Assembly (NCBI GenBank): GCA_009746045.1
Contig: RPFO01000127.1
Span: 1,483,638 to 1,547,637, forward strand
Origin: Mesostigma viride
Lineage: Eukaryota; Streptophyta; Mesostigmatophyceae; Mesostigmatales; Mesostigmataceae
DNA length: 64,000 nt
Direction of reading: 5' to 3'
Position numbers and translations under genes: made by a program
Shown: positions 48,192 to 64,000 of the stretch, one piece after another
How the letters are laid out: each line of letters begins with the position of its first letter
How positions within the stretch are numbered: the stretch's first letter is position 1
Notes under the pieces: generated by a model
What the model was told of the DNA's origin: nothing
Database searches by the model: none
What the model saw: the letters and a program-made list of their open reading frames with translations, nothing else

Positions 48192-49295
48192 ATCAAGGAG
48201 ACAACCAGCGCAGGCCAGAAATCGGGAGAATCCGGACCATGGTAGCTCGAGCCTGCCGTTATCTTTTCCGCGTTTTCGAGTCGTTCAGGATGATGAAGAT
48301 GAATGGTGATGGAAATGTGTATCCGTGTGCATTGAAATTATGGCTGGCTTACGTGTAGAGCGACTAGATGACCTAGACGGTGGGGCCGGAAACAGCATGC
48401 TTGATCAGGGCGTGTGTTTCGAGCCTAACTGGCCGGGAGTGTCTAGTGGTGAGCACCATTGCTGCGATCGCTCTCCCACCATTTACGAGGAAATACCCGC
48501 AAATGGAAAACCACTGAAAAGGTCTAGCTAGCTAGTCAGTCATCACGTTAGCCATGCCATGATTCTAAACGTCCAAGAACTGCACACGGTGCAAAGGCAA
48601 AAAGCCGGAGGACAGCACTTTCAAATGTGCGGCGGGAACCAAAAGCCCACGGATGCCAGAAAACATCGTATTGCGGCAGCGACGCGACGATGTGGACAAC
48701 GAATCTAGTGCCAAGCTCGGAACGGCCGCAAAGGAGATCTGGCATCACAGGGTTCAGATGTGCGGAGATACTATGCGATCCAGCCGGTCCACGACCTGTT
48801 TGTAGAGCTTGTGCCAAGGGGCAGCACCGAACAGATGTGGGTGACGTTGCAAAAAACATCGGACTTGACGGAGCATAATGGCTCGGTCATAGTCTTTGAC
48901 CAATAAACGCTGCAAGAGTTCAACAAGAGTCGTGATGAAATCAACACGATAAGAACAAAGACGGGAAAAACGATGTAACTGAGAAAGAACAACACCATAT
49001 TTTGCTGTTATGCCCCGCTTACATGGGTCTTATTGCACCCACAGTTTGCCGGATCGTTAGCCTGTCCTTTTAGCTAGCCGCGCCCGATTGCAGCTGTGGC
49101 ATGCCTTTGGCATGAACGGGAGACTGGGGGTCTCTGCCCTTTCTCTTGTAGTGCACACACAGGGATTAAAAGCACTTCAGTGCTCCGTGACTCCCCAACG
49201 GGAGCACGAGTTTAATTAATTAATTAATTAATTAATATTTTGCTGTGTGGGAAAGGAGACTGTGAATATCGGGGTAACGAATAAAAGGAATTTGC
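48192..49295 (-). mobile_element. Penelope-like element, 5'-truncated second copy
   Basis: The minus strand matches 19530-20400 of the long copy almost base for base: the RT C-terminal frame (SRLLLNSCSVYW and FCNVTHICSVLPLG readings recur) and the whole 3' flank. Sequence similarity stops at about 49295 (AAATTTGCTG side) and at 48192. It is split by a 226-bp insertion at 49009-49234. No RT catalytic motifs remain. Confidence 0.85.
49009..49234 (+). mobile_element. SINE-like insertion, 226 bp
   Basis: Inserted into the Penelope-like copy and flanked by a perfect 12-bp duplication ATATTTTGCTGT (48997-49008 and 49235-49246). The uninterrupted sequence exists in the first copy at about 19588-19602, which proves the insertion. 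It ends TGACTCCCCAACGGGAGCAC followed by GAGTTTAATTAATTAATT. The terminal hairpin CTCCC-CAAC-GGGAG precedes the TTAA repeat, as in the LINEs here, so it probably used LINE machinery. A weak B-box-like GGATCGTTAGC lies near 49062, so a tRNA-derived head is only possible. Confidence 0.75.
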
Positions 49296-49647
49296 TGCTT
49301 TCAAATGTATATATATATGATACAGATCGCGTTTTTCCGCGTTTTCCGCGGACCGGCACTGAACGCAAATGGTTTTCACCTTTGCGGAGTGCCAAATCAG
49401 AATATACATTATTCTAAGAGCATGCATGGAAATGCGACATGTTGCACTAGTACGTTTTATGCCGGTCGGTGCATCCACGTACGTGATATGTACAGTACGT
49501 ACAGCACGTGCACGTATAGCATGCTTATTAATTAATAATCATGTGCTAGCTTCCAATTACGTATTTTACCGGCACATGACTGATATGCGGTAGTATGAGT
49601 ATCAATTAATTGAGTGATCTATACCAGCGCAGGGATATGATATTCTT
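49296..49647. other. AT-rich spacer
   Basis: About 350 bp with a TATATATATATG stretch near 49307 and AATTAATTAAT near 49527. ATACCAGCGCAGG at 49621 resembles the 3' terminus of the Penelope-like element (minus sense). No gene. Confidence 0.35.
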
Positions 49648-51613
49648 ATTCATGTCCCACGTAGCTCCCACAAAAACCAGCATCTTCATTAAAACAATAA
49701 GTGGAAGCATACATGTGACACTAATTGACATGCCCGGAGGCACGCCGTTCAAGGCCCTTCATGAAGTACGTTGCCCTAGAGGCAACCAAGACAAGGGTGG
49801 GTGGGTGGGGAGCAAAGAAAGAGGCCGACAAAACCAGCCAGAGCGGCTTTTAGTCGCAAAACCTCCCTTATCCCTAGCTAACTGACGTCATTAAACCCTT
49901 ATGTTTAGTGGATGCTATAGTAAGACGCTAACCGTACAGACCGGGGGTAGAATATCCCGAATCTGCACGGCTAGTATTAAATAATGCGTAGGTTGTTCTT
50001 TTCAGGGGCACTGCACCTCACGCCCCGTTCCGCCCGGGTATAATCAACCCAAGCGCGGAACGCACATTTTATTTAATTCATTTTTCAACCATGCACTATA
50101 TTGCATCTACTAATCACAAAAGCTCTAGCCAAACAGCTACGAGTAAACACTGCGACCTATAAGCCGCTCATCCAGCGGCCTCTTGTTCCCGCATTCACGT
50201 ATAGAAGAAACTCCGTTCAAAGAACCCCGATTCATGTCCCACGTAGCTCCCACAAAAACCAGCATCTTCATTAAAACAATAAGTGGAAGCATACATGTGA
50301 CACTAATTGACATGCCCGGAGGCACGCCGTTCAAGGCCCTTCATGAAGTACGTTGCCCAATCACCCCCGCCCTGGCTTTCCCTTGAAGCCGCACTCCACC
50401 TTGCTCGTTGTCACAAGTGACCGCCCTGCCGCAAAACGGGAGCCCCCCCATCGGGAGGCGTGTGCCCGGCGGCTGTGGATGCATGGCCAGGCCCAAAAAG
50501 GCCCAGCGCATTTGCACTGCGATTGCGCACGGCCAGCCTATCATGACCCCTCTCGGGGCCCCGAGTCGGTACCGCTATGGCCGTCTCCCCATAGACCCGG
50601 GGTGCTTCGAGAAAAAACGTGGACCTAGCCCAGGCCCCGCCAGCCCGGATGCCCGAGGCCACAGCCCCAGGCACCTGGCTGAACGAGAGTCCGTTCAGCC
50701 AAGACCGCATTCCCCCCCGAGGTTTCTATGCGTGGGGAAAAAATTTCTAGCTTAGACGCTTTTCCCATCGCCGTCCCCAGCCCCAACCACCCCCCCTCGG
50801 CGGAAGGCAATTGCAAAGTTTGCTGGCCAGCAGCAATTTCCGAAGAAAAAGCCGCAGGCCGCGGACCGAGACACGGGTCGCCAGTGCCAGCCATCCGGCT
50901 CCAACCCGGGGTGCAAGCATCCCCAGGTACGGAGCACCAGCTCGCGCACTGGGCCGACCAAGCGACAGTTGAGCACCTGTCACGGCATCCGGCCCACCAA
51001 AGACCCCAAGCTGGGGAAAAGGTGCGGACCGGAGGTAATCTTTTTCTTTTCTTTTAGTTAACCGGGCGAGGAACTACGCCTGGCCGGTTAACAACTGGAA
51101 GTCTCACCACTGGCCAAGTGGCCAGTGCAACCAGTGCTTTTGGGATTTTGCTCCGCAGCACCCATAGCTGCGGCTGCCGCCGCAACGACAACGAGCAAAG
51201 AAAGAGGCCGACAAAACCAGCCAGAGCGGCTTTTAGTCGCAAAACCTCCCTTATCCCTAGCTAACTGACGTCATTAAACCCTTATGTTTAGTGGATGCTA
51301 GTAAGACGCTAACCGTACAGACCGGGGGTAGAATATCCCGAATCTGCACGGCTAGTATTAAATAATGCGTAGGTTGTTCTTTTCAGGGGCACTGCACCTC
51401 ACGCCCCGTTCCGCCCGGGTATAATCAACCCAAGCGCGGAACGCACATTTTATTTAATTCATTTTTCAACCATGCACTATATTGCATCTACTAATCACAA
51501 AAGCTCTAGCCAAACAGCTACGAGTAAACACTGCGACCTATAAGCCGCTCATCCAGCGGCCTCTTGTTCCCGCATTCACGTATAGAAGAAACTCCGTTCA
51601 AAGAACCCCGATT
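49648..51613 (+). repeat. A-B-A-C-B direct-repeat block
   Basis: Segment A (129 bp) occurs at 49648-49776 and 50230-50358. Segment B (about 422 bp) occurs at 49810-50232 and 51193-51613. The B copies differ mainly by a 2-bp indel (GCTATAGTAAG versus GCTAGTAAG). A and B are separated by 33 bp in the first unit and by 834 bp in the second (50359-51192). This is a tandem duplication of an A-x-B unit in which one copy lost or gained the middle. The 834-bp middle has short frames only and no recognised domain. Confidence 0.85.
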
Positions 51614-52510
51614 AGTGTCAAAACTGAGGCGATGGTGATAGGGGCAACCAGTAAACCCCCGCTGCCGCGCCTGCTCGACGGGACGGAGGTCCCGTTCCGC
51701 GACCGCTTCAAGCTGTTGGGGAGCTGGCTTCCTGACACCGCCGACGATGTGGACACCCGCATCGGCCTTGCCTGGGCCAAGCTCCGTTCGCTCACACCTT
51801 ACTGGCGCTCGAAGGGCCTGGACGGGCACCGCAAGCGCATGCTCTTCAAGGTCCTCGTCCTCACGGTGCTCACGTATGGCGCCGAGGCGTGGACCCTCCC
51901 ACCCAAACTGGCAGCTCGGCTCGACGGCACCGTTTATAGGATGCTCCGGCAGGTCCTTAACGTAGGTTTTTCCGAGCGTCCGTCATCAGAGTCATTGTAT
52001 CATGGCATGCCTCGTGTTTCGGACGAGATTAGGCAGCGTAGGATAGCATTTGTAGGACACCTTGCCCGCACCAGCCAGGTCGACACCACCCTTGGTCTGG
52101 CCGGCCCCCAGCGGCTTGGACAGCCAGGGCGGCACATTCTGACCTGGCCTGGCCCCGCGGACATTCCCAAAAGGGTAGGGAAACCTGTCACCAACTACGT
52201 TCAGATGTTGCTGGACGACCTAGTGGTCCCAGCCCGGTTTGAGCACCGCATCCACTCCCTCTCCCGTCTTTGGACTGCCATGCAGGACAAGACGCGGTGG
52301 AAGAAGATTGTCAAGGCGCACACGCCCGACCCTGTGGGCAAGCCACCTCCCGGGCCAAGTGGAGGAGGCGTTTTGATGAGTAGTGTAGTTAGGCTTTTCT
52401 AGATAGAGTTAGGATAGTTCGATCACGCGGCTTCCTCCACCCCATCCACCATGAAATATGTGCTACATGACCTCCCCACGGAGGCATGTTATAATTTAAT
52501 TTAATTTTAA
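51614..52510 (+). mobile_element. 5'-truncated LINE (RT C-terminus plus tail)
   Basis: The open frame ending at 52402 carries the post-catalytic part of a non-LTR RT: VKTEAMVIG, then FKLLGSWLPDTADDVDTRIG, MLFKVLVLTVLTYGAEAWTL, YRMLRQVLNV and RQRRIAFVGHLAR. YGAEAWTL-type motifs belong to the RT thumb and connection region of RTE/CR1-like LINEs. The catalytic YADD part is missing (5' truncation). The frame runs upstream into segment B by chance (from 51482). After the stop come CCTCCCCACGGAGG (hairpin) and an AATTTAATTTAATTTT tail ending near 52510. This 3' end is the same as the 88-bp insertion at 16397-16484. Confidence 0.8.
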
Positions 52511-52625
52511 TACCAGCGCAGGCAAGAATTAATTCTGCACATCTCGAGCCTGCTGTTAGCTTGATTATCCGCATTTGTCGAGTCGTTCAGGATGATGGAA
52601 ATGGATGGAGGTCGACCGATAAGTG
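52511..52625 (-). mobile_element. Penelope-like 3'-end fragment
   Basis: On the plus strand it begins TACCAGCGCAGG and contains TCGAGTCGTTCAGGATGATG, matching 48200-48312 in the same orientation with several substitutions and indels. It is only the 3' terminus of the element, directly next to the LINE tail. Confidence 0.65.
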
Positions 52626-52675
52626 TAGCTAGCCGTGGACATTAGTATAGTTATGGCTGGCTATCCATCGGGGTT

Positions 52676-52727
52676 AATGCTCCGTTCAACTCCCCAACGG
52701 GAGCATGAGTTTAATTAATTAATTAAG
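52676..52727 (+). mobile_element. SINE-like 3' tail fragment
   Basis: CAACTCCCCAACGGGAGCAT then GAGTTTAATTAATTAATTAA, matching the last ~45 bp of the element at 49009-49234, with the same CTCCC-CAAC-GGGAG hairpin. The body is truncated to a few tens of bases. Confidence 0.6.
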
Positions 52728-53249
52728 ATCTGGCGCTAACGTAGCTATATATCCTTAATTAACTAAATGTAGTATATCCTTAAATTATATACTTCGCATG
52801 CATGCTGAAAATACTAAGTAAAAACTTAGAAACTACTAAGTAGGTACGAATGTACGGTGCGCTGCTAACATAATGTCTCCTTGATAAGTTCACTTGTGCA
52901 TGCATACCACAATAAGGCCAGCCAACATATGACCCCAACGTGCGGGATCACATGTTTTAATTTTAATTAATGGCCAGCCGCGCAATGCCCAGGGATATGG
53001 CCGCCGAGGCTGAAAGTAATAGTTGTCGGCTGAAAGTGATAGTAGACAACTTGACAATATGCATCCACCTTCCCTGTCCCCTCTTCGTCCTCTTCCATCC
53101 ACCTGAGCGCGTGTAGGTAGCACCAAGGTTGCCCTCGCAAAGTCTAGAGTCATAAACAGTCAGATTGGCTTGACGTGATACATTTGGCCAGCATGGATCC
53201 TCGCGATGTCAAGCCTGTGCTTGCTGTCTATAGCTCATCAATACTCGCA
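52728..53249. other. Spacer downstream of VDR
   Basis: About 520 bp of mainly AT-rich DNA between retroelement remnants and the VDR stop codon. It must include the VDR 3' UTR (minus strand). No polyadenylation element can be singled out with confidence. Confidence 0.35.
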
Positions 53250-60478
<7,229 letters not shown>

Positions 60479-61179
60479 TTTCGTGGAATCTGACACTAAT
60501 CAGGCTCATAACATGACCCTTGAATTCAGCTCATGTTATTGATGTCTGGCCGTAACTGGTGCCATCGCCATGGCGGATGCCATGAAGTACCAGTAGTGAA
60601 TTCTACGTCACGCAAACGTCGGGAATGGCAGTACACTAGCTAACACCACGCCAAATCTGGCTTGTGAGTGAGTTGTGACAAACCAAGGCCGGCACCAGGT
60701 CCACGTGGTGCGTTTTGGTAGGCACATTAGTATCCCCGCAAAGATATTTTGACCTTTTGTACGGTACATTCGCGCAACCAAGCGACGGCGACCTGCCTTT
60801 TTGTACAGTAGTCCAGATTAAGTACAGTATCTTACATACACGTGGCGACGTGGGTTTGCGCCTGACAGTGTGGGTTTTTTCACTGCCTGTGTGGCTTCCT
60901 TTCGTAGTTGACAAGACCCAAACGCAATCGTTTATAGCAGCAAGCTCCTTTGGTTTTTGAGGGTCTTTGCTTTCCGAGGCGAGGCGTATCTATGTTGGTC
61001 TGGGATAAAGCGCTTACAGTGCAAGAAATCAAAGGCTCTATCCATTTCGCAAGTATAGTGACAGAAATAAGTTATCGATTTACTCTACACACATGCTCCA
61101 CGGGTCTGGGTCATCGGCGCCTTGATTGTCAATATTCATTTGAAAGGGATTTAATTCTTTGCAGTAGTTAGGGTTGCAT
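60479..61179. other. Divergent promoter region VDR / unknown gene
   Basis: About 700 bp separate the start codons of VDR (minus) and the next gene (plus), which diverge from here. Both promoters should lie inside. I see no convincing TATA box or repeated operator-like motif. An intron in either 5' UTR cannot be excluded (CTTTGCAGTAGTTAG just before 61180 could be an acceptor). Confidence 0.45.
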
Positions 61180-62931
61180 ATGGCGGCACGCGTGAACGCG
61201 AAAAGCTCGCGTATGGCTTGCAAGAAAGTACCCTCCTACCTATCATGGTTTAAGGGGCCCGTGAGTGGCGATGGTGAGGACGTTCGAGGTATCTGCGACA
61301 AGAAGTTGAGCGCGGAACTCTTCATTTCAGCTTTTAATCACGCTCTTCAGACGCTTTCAGGTAATGAAATCGACAACCACGTTGTGCTTGCGCAGTTCCT
61401 GGACTACACGGGCAAGCCGTCCGACAGCGTTCTGGTGCTGCGAGTCCTGAAAGGCTGCCTCGAGAAGCAGTACACGGGGCTCCCTTTCTACGACGCTCCT
61501 ATGAGGTCTTCGTCGTTCAACATGGATTCCGCGGAAGCCCTCATCGAGACGCTGTCGCGCGCGAGAGCAGGCACGATCGGCCATCTCATGTCGAAGCAGG
61601 AGAGTTTGAAGGCCCTGCAACGTCACGTCTCGCAACCGATCTTCCTGCCGCGCGACCCCCCCAAGTCGCCGGCGCACGCGACCCCCGTCTCCCTGCCGCC
61701 CGGCGGCGCGCGCCCCCGCATCATCCCTCGCAAGGCCATCTCCGAGGAGTTGCACCACGTTGGCAGTGGTGGGTGCGTCAGCATGGTCTCCCGCACGACA
61801 GGTGTCACCACGCGAGTCGACCACGACGCGGTCGCCCACCACGGCTACGTCGTCTGGCTCGTCCAGCACGTCTACGCCACCATGGAGCGGGCGGATGCCT
61901 ACGGGAGCGTCGCCACGTGGCACAAGGTGCCCGCGTGGGAGCAGGAAATGATCTCTGGCATCCGCTTCCGAAACCAATCGGCCATTCTCGAGGTGGAGGA
62001 CGCCTTCTCACTGTCAGGGTGGATCCAGGGCTTCCTGGGCGCCGACCTGGAGCACCTCCAGCGTTGCCCCGGCGTGGACACGGACCGCCGCATCCTCCGT
62101 TTCCTGCTGCTGGCCAGGTGGGCCTCGCTGGCACTTGCCTGTCGTACAGCTGGCGCCGAGGGTGGTGGCTCCATAATTGATGGTGGTTGCTCCATCATGG
62201 ATGGTGGCGCAGCAGGCACTGAGGATGGTGGGGGTCATCTGGTGCATGGGTGTAGTCGGGCTCATCGTTGTGGTGGCTCTGGCATCAATGCTGGCCTACT
62301 GACACGTGGGCTCTTGTCACCCTGTGTCGGCAATCAGGGTGATGTTGTCGCGTTTGCCAGCCTAAAGCCTGCTCCGAGCGTGAAGTACACAGAGACAACC
62401 GCTGCATGCCATTCCGCTGGGGATGCAAGTGGCAGCTGCCAGCATGCGGCCGCGCCTGCACTCCAGGCTTTAATAAGTGACTCCCCAACGAGCGGGAAGC
62501 ATGAGGATGATGATGCTCACGAGGAGGAGGAGGAGGAGGAGGAGGAGGAGGAGGAGGAGGAGGAGGAGGAGGAGGAGGAGGAGGAGGAGGAGGAGGAGGA
62601 GGAGGAGGAGGAGGAGGAGGAGGAGGAGGAGGAGGAGGAGGAGGAGGAGGAGGAGGAGGAGGAGGAGGAGGAGGAGGAGGAGGAGGAGGAGGAGGAGGAG
62701 GAGGACCCTGGGCACATATATGGCTGGGAGCACGTGGATGCGCATGCATGTGAGGAGAACCAGGCAAGTAGCGAGGGCAGCCGCGGTGGCGCGGGGGTGT
62801 GTGAGGAGAGCGGTGAAGCCATGGGGGCGCCGGTCCCAGAGGATGAACCAAGCCAGGTCATGCGCCAGGGCAGTTTCGCAGTCGCTCGCAGCCTGATCGG
62901 GTACCGCCCGGTGCAATCCTTGGCAGAGTGA
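61180..62931 (+). CDS. Hypothetical protein with 61-residue poly-Glu
   Basis: One open frame of 583 codons from ATG at 61180 to TGA at 62931. Residues 1 to ~310 look globular: VPSYLSWFKGPVSGDGEDV, LSAELFISAFNHALQTLSG, VLAQFLDYTGKPSDSVLVLR, a Pro-rich linker near 165-190, GYVVWLVQHVYATMERAD and WEQEMISGIRFRNQS. I do not recognise the family. After LLLAR (about 312) the composition changes to Gly/Ala/Cys-rich low-complexity sequence, then a pure Glu run at 448-508 and a C-terminus ending RSLIGYRPVQSLAE. A good-looking donor, CCAG|GTGGGC at about 62116, could end the first exon, so the second half may be intron read-through rather than protein. A retroelement-tail-like block at 62480-62512 supports that doubt. 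Confidence 0.6.
   Translation: MAARVNAKSSRMACKKVPSYLSWFKGPVSGDGEDVRGICDKKLSAELFISAFNHALQTLSGNEIDNHVVLAQFLDYTGKPSDSVLVLRVLKGCLEKQYTGLPFYDAPMRSSSFNMDSAEALIETLSRARAGTIGHLMSKQESLKALQRHVSQPIFLPRDPPKSPAHATPVSLPPGGARPRIIPRKAISEELHHVGSGGCVSMVSRTTGVTTRVDHDAVAHHGYVVWLVQHVYATMERADAYGSVATWHKVPAWEQEMISGIRFRNQSAILEVEDAFSLSGWIQGFLGADLEHLQRCPGVDTDRRILRFLLLARWASLALACRTAGAEGGGSIIDGGCSIMDGGAAGTEDGGGHLVHGCSRAHRCGGSGINAGLLTRGLLSPCVGNQGDVVAFASLKPAPSVKYTETTAACHSAGDASGSCQHAAAPALQALISDSPTSGKHEDDDAHEEEEEEEEEEEEEEEEEEEEEEEEEEEEEEEEEEEEEEEEEEEEEEEEEEEEEEEEEEEEEDPGHIYGWEHVDAHACEENQASSEGSRGGAGVCEESGEAMGAPVPEDEPSQVMRQGSFAVARSLIGYRPVQSLAE
62521..62703 (+). repeat. (GAG)61 trinucleotide repeat
   Basis: Sixty-one uninterrupted GAG triplets. 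In the plus frame they encode Glu (residues 448-508 of the 61180 ORF). In other frames they read Arg, Gly, Leu, Ser or Pro, which creates shadow ORFs. There are no synonymous GAA codons, so the tract is maintained as DNA repeat rather than by protein selection. Confidence 0.95.
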
Positions 62932-64000
62932 TTGTCGGCGGAGTGAATCACTATCCGCCAATAAGCGATACAACAAAAATAATCACTTCTACGAGATGCA
63001 GCAAGCATTAGACACAGGGGTCTAGTAGCCTGGCACGGGTCCACAGGCACAATCCCTGGTGGAGTGACAATAGTGATTTGCCCACGATCCAGGAAGCGTG
63101 TTCGTAACACCAGGGTGATGCAGCCTTTGCGATAATGAAATACCCTGCATGCGAGGCTTCAGGGTCACTTTTAGCAACAACACGTGCATGGCACATGGCT
63201 TGCAGCCAAGGATTAGGAGATGCGATGAACGGCAGCACATATGAGAAGGCTCACCCACCAGCCAACAAGGGCGTTTGCTCCCACCTTGATTTCCGTTGTT
63301 CTCCTCACACGTGTGATTTCCGCCATGGAGGAGCGCCATGAGGGCCAGCAATGTAGCCGCCTGGGTGCTGCCCTACTAGGCCCGTGCATGGTCCTAGCTG
63401 AAGTGCGCGGCAGGGATCTGGGACATGGGTGGGCATCCCTTCATCGTGCACCGGCCACATTGATGCAAACCGGGCCCTCGGCAACCAGACGGATGTTCCC
63501 AATGGAGATCCCCTATACTCGACATGGTTCTTACCGTTTTGTGCTTTGATCCTTCTCATTTTTCCTTGCCTTGCATGGCCATGCAGTTGATGCTTTAATC
63601 TATATTGCTTTTCTTGCTGGTGGTATTGAGTATTATGTGGAAGCTACCATGATTGCAAACTTGGCCATGCACCGGATCCTCATGCAAGTACGTTTGGTAC
63701 GTTGTGTTGTTGGAGGACCCGGCCATGTGCACATACATGCATGCATGCATGCATTATGACTCAGCCGGCAACAGCATGTACGATGCACTTGCCCGACCGG
63801 TCGCATGTGATGAATGTGATATCTACATGCATGCATATGGCCGCGCTGCCCGCGGGCGCAGTGATGTATCATGAATAATAAGGAATCAGGCCAGCTAGTA
63901 TTAATTGAATGAATTAATAGACACGTGACTGCGTCACGTGAGCATAAGTCCTCAGTGGGAGGGGAACATGGGATGGAATGGATGGTATAAGCTATCTAGG
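62932..64000. other. Right-end region without clear genes
   Basis: Short open frames only. It contains a CATGCATGCATG run at 63736-63752 and a perfect 8-bp inverted repeat CACGTGAC-TGC-GTCACGTG at about 63921-63939, preceded by an ATTAATTGAATGAATTAATA stretch that resembles a retroelement tail. No gene could be supported. Confidence 0.4.

Noticed and set aside
49810..51613. The ~422-bp direct repeats as LTRs of an LTR retrotransposon
   Set aside because: There is no primer-binding site, no protease/RT/integrase between them, no target duplication seen, and segment A is also duplicated in tandem order.
62285..63110. Antisense poly-Pro, poly-Leu and poly-Ser proteins
   Set aside because: Opposite-strand readings of the (GAG)61 repeat.

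Overview
This is nuclear DNA of a eukaryotic, probably green-lineage, alga. All host genes are split by spliceosomal GT-AG introns, one gene encodes the plastid violaxanthin de-epoxidase-related protein (VDR), and the intergenic DNA holds degenerate LINE, Penelope-like and SINE-like retroelements. Species or genus cannot be settled from the sequence.

Layout. Positions 1-12305 are one uninterrupted ~66-bp satellite (about 185 units). It is not intergenic: it ends on the 3' splice site of a plus-strand gene whose last five exons lie at 12306-16084 (unknown protein, 5' part outside the window). From 16.3 to 22.2 kb there is a retroelement block: LINE tails, short palindromic elements, a Penelope-like reverse transcriptase with an uninterrupted 731-codon ORF, and a LINE remnant with ORF1 sequence next to a 3' UTR. 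From 22.6 to 39.0 kb, on the minus strand, is a 24-exon gene for a 1111-residue type I membrane protein of the ELAPOR/EIG121 (KIAA1324) family. I could phase every exon. From 40.1 to 46.0 kb is a ~5.9 kb L1-like LINE (minus) bounded by an 18-bp target-site duplication and broken by frameshifts. From 46 to 52.7 kb are a decayed ORF, a second Penelope-like copy split by a SINE-like insertion, an A-B-A-C-B repeat block, and the RT C-terminus of another LINE. From 53.25 to 60.48 kb (minus) is VDR in 7 exons. From 61.18 to 62.93 kb (plus) is an intronless-looking unknown gene with 61 consecutive GAG codons. The last kilobase shows nothing clear.

The host genes show no common pathway. VDR belongs to plastid xanthophyll/lipocalin biology, the ELAPOR-like protein to the endolysosomal or secretory membrane system, and two genes are unrecognised.

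The most unusual signal runs across several genes. Four introns contain tandem repeats whose unit carries a copy of that intron's own splice site, with or without adjacent exon sequence. One is an acceptor (the 12-kb satellite) and three are donors (13.6-13.8, 26.8-27.2 and 57.46-57.80 kb). A second signal is a small hairpin with a CAAC or CCAC loop just upstream of the TTAA-rich tails of several LINE/SINE-like elements, whose stem pairs covary between copies.
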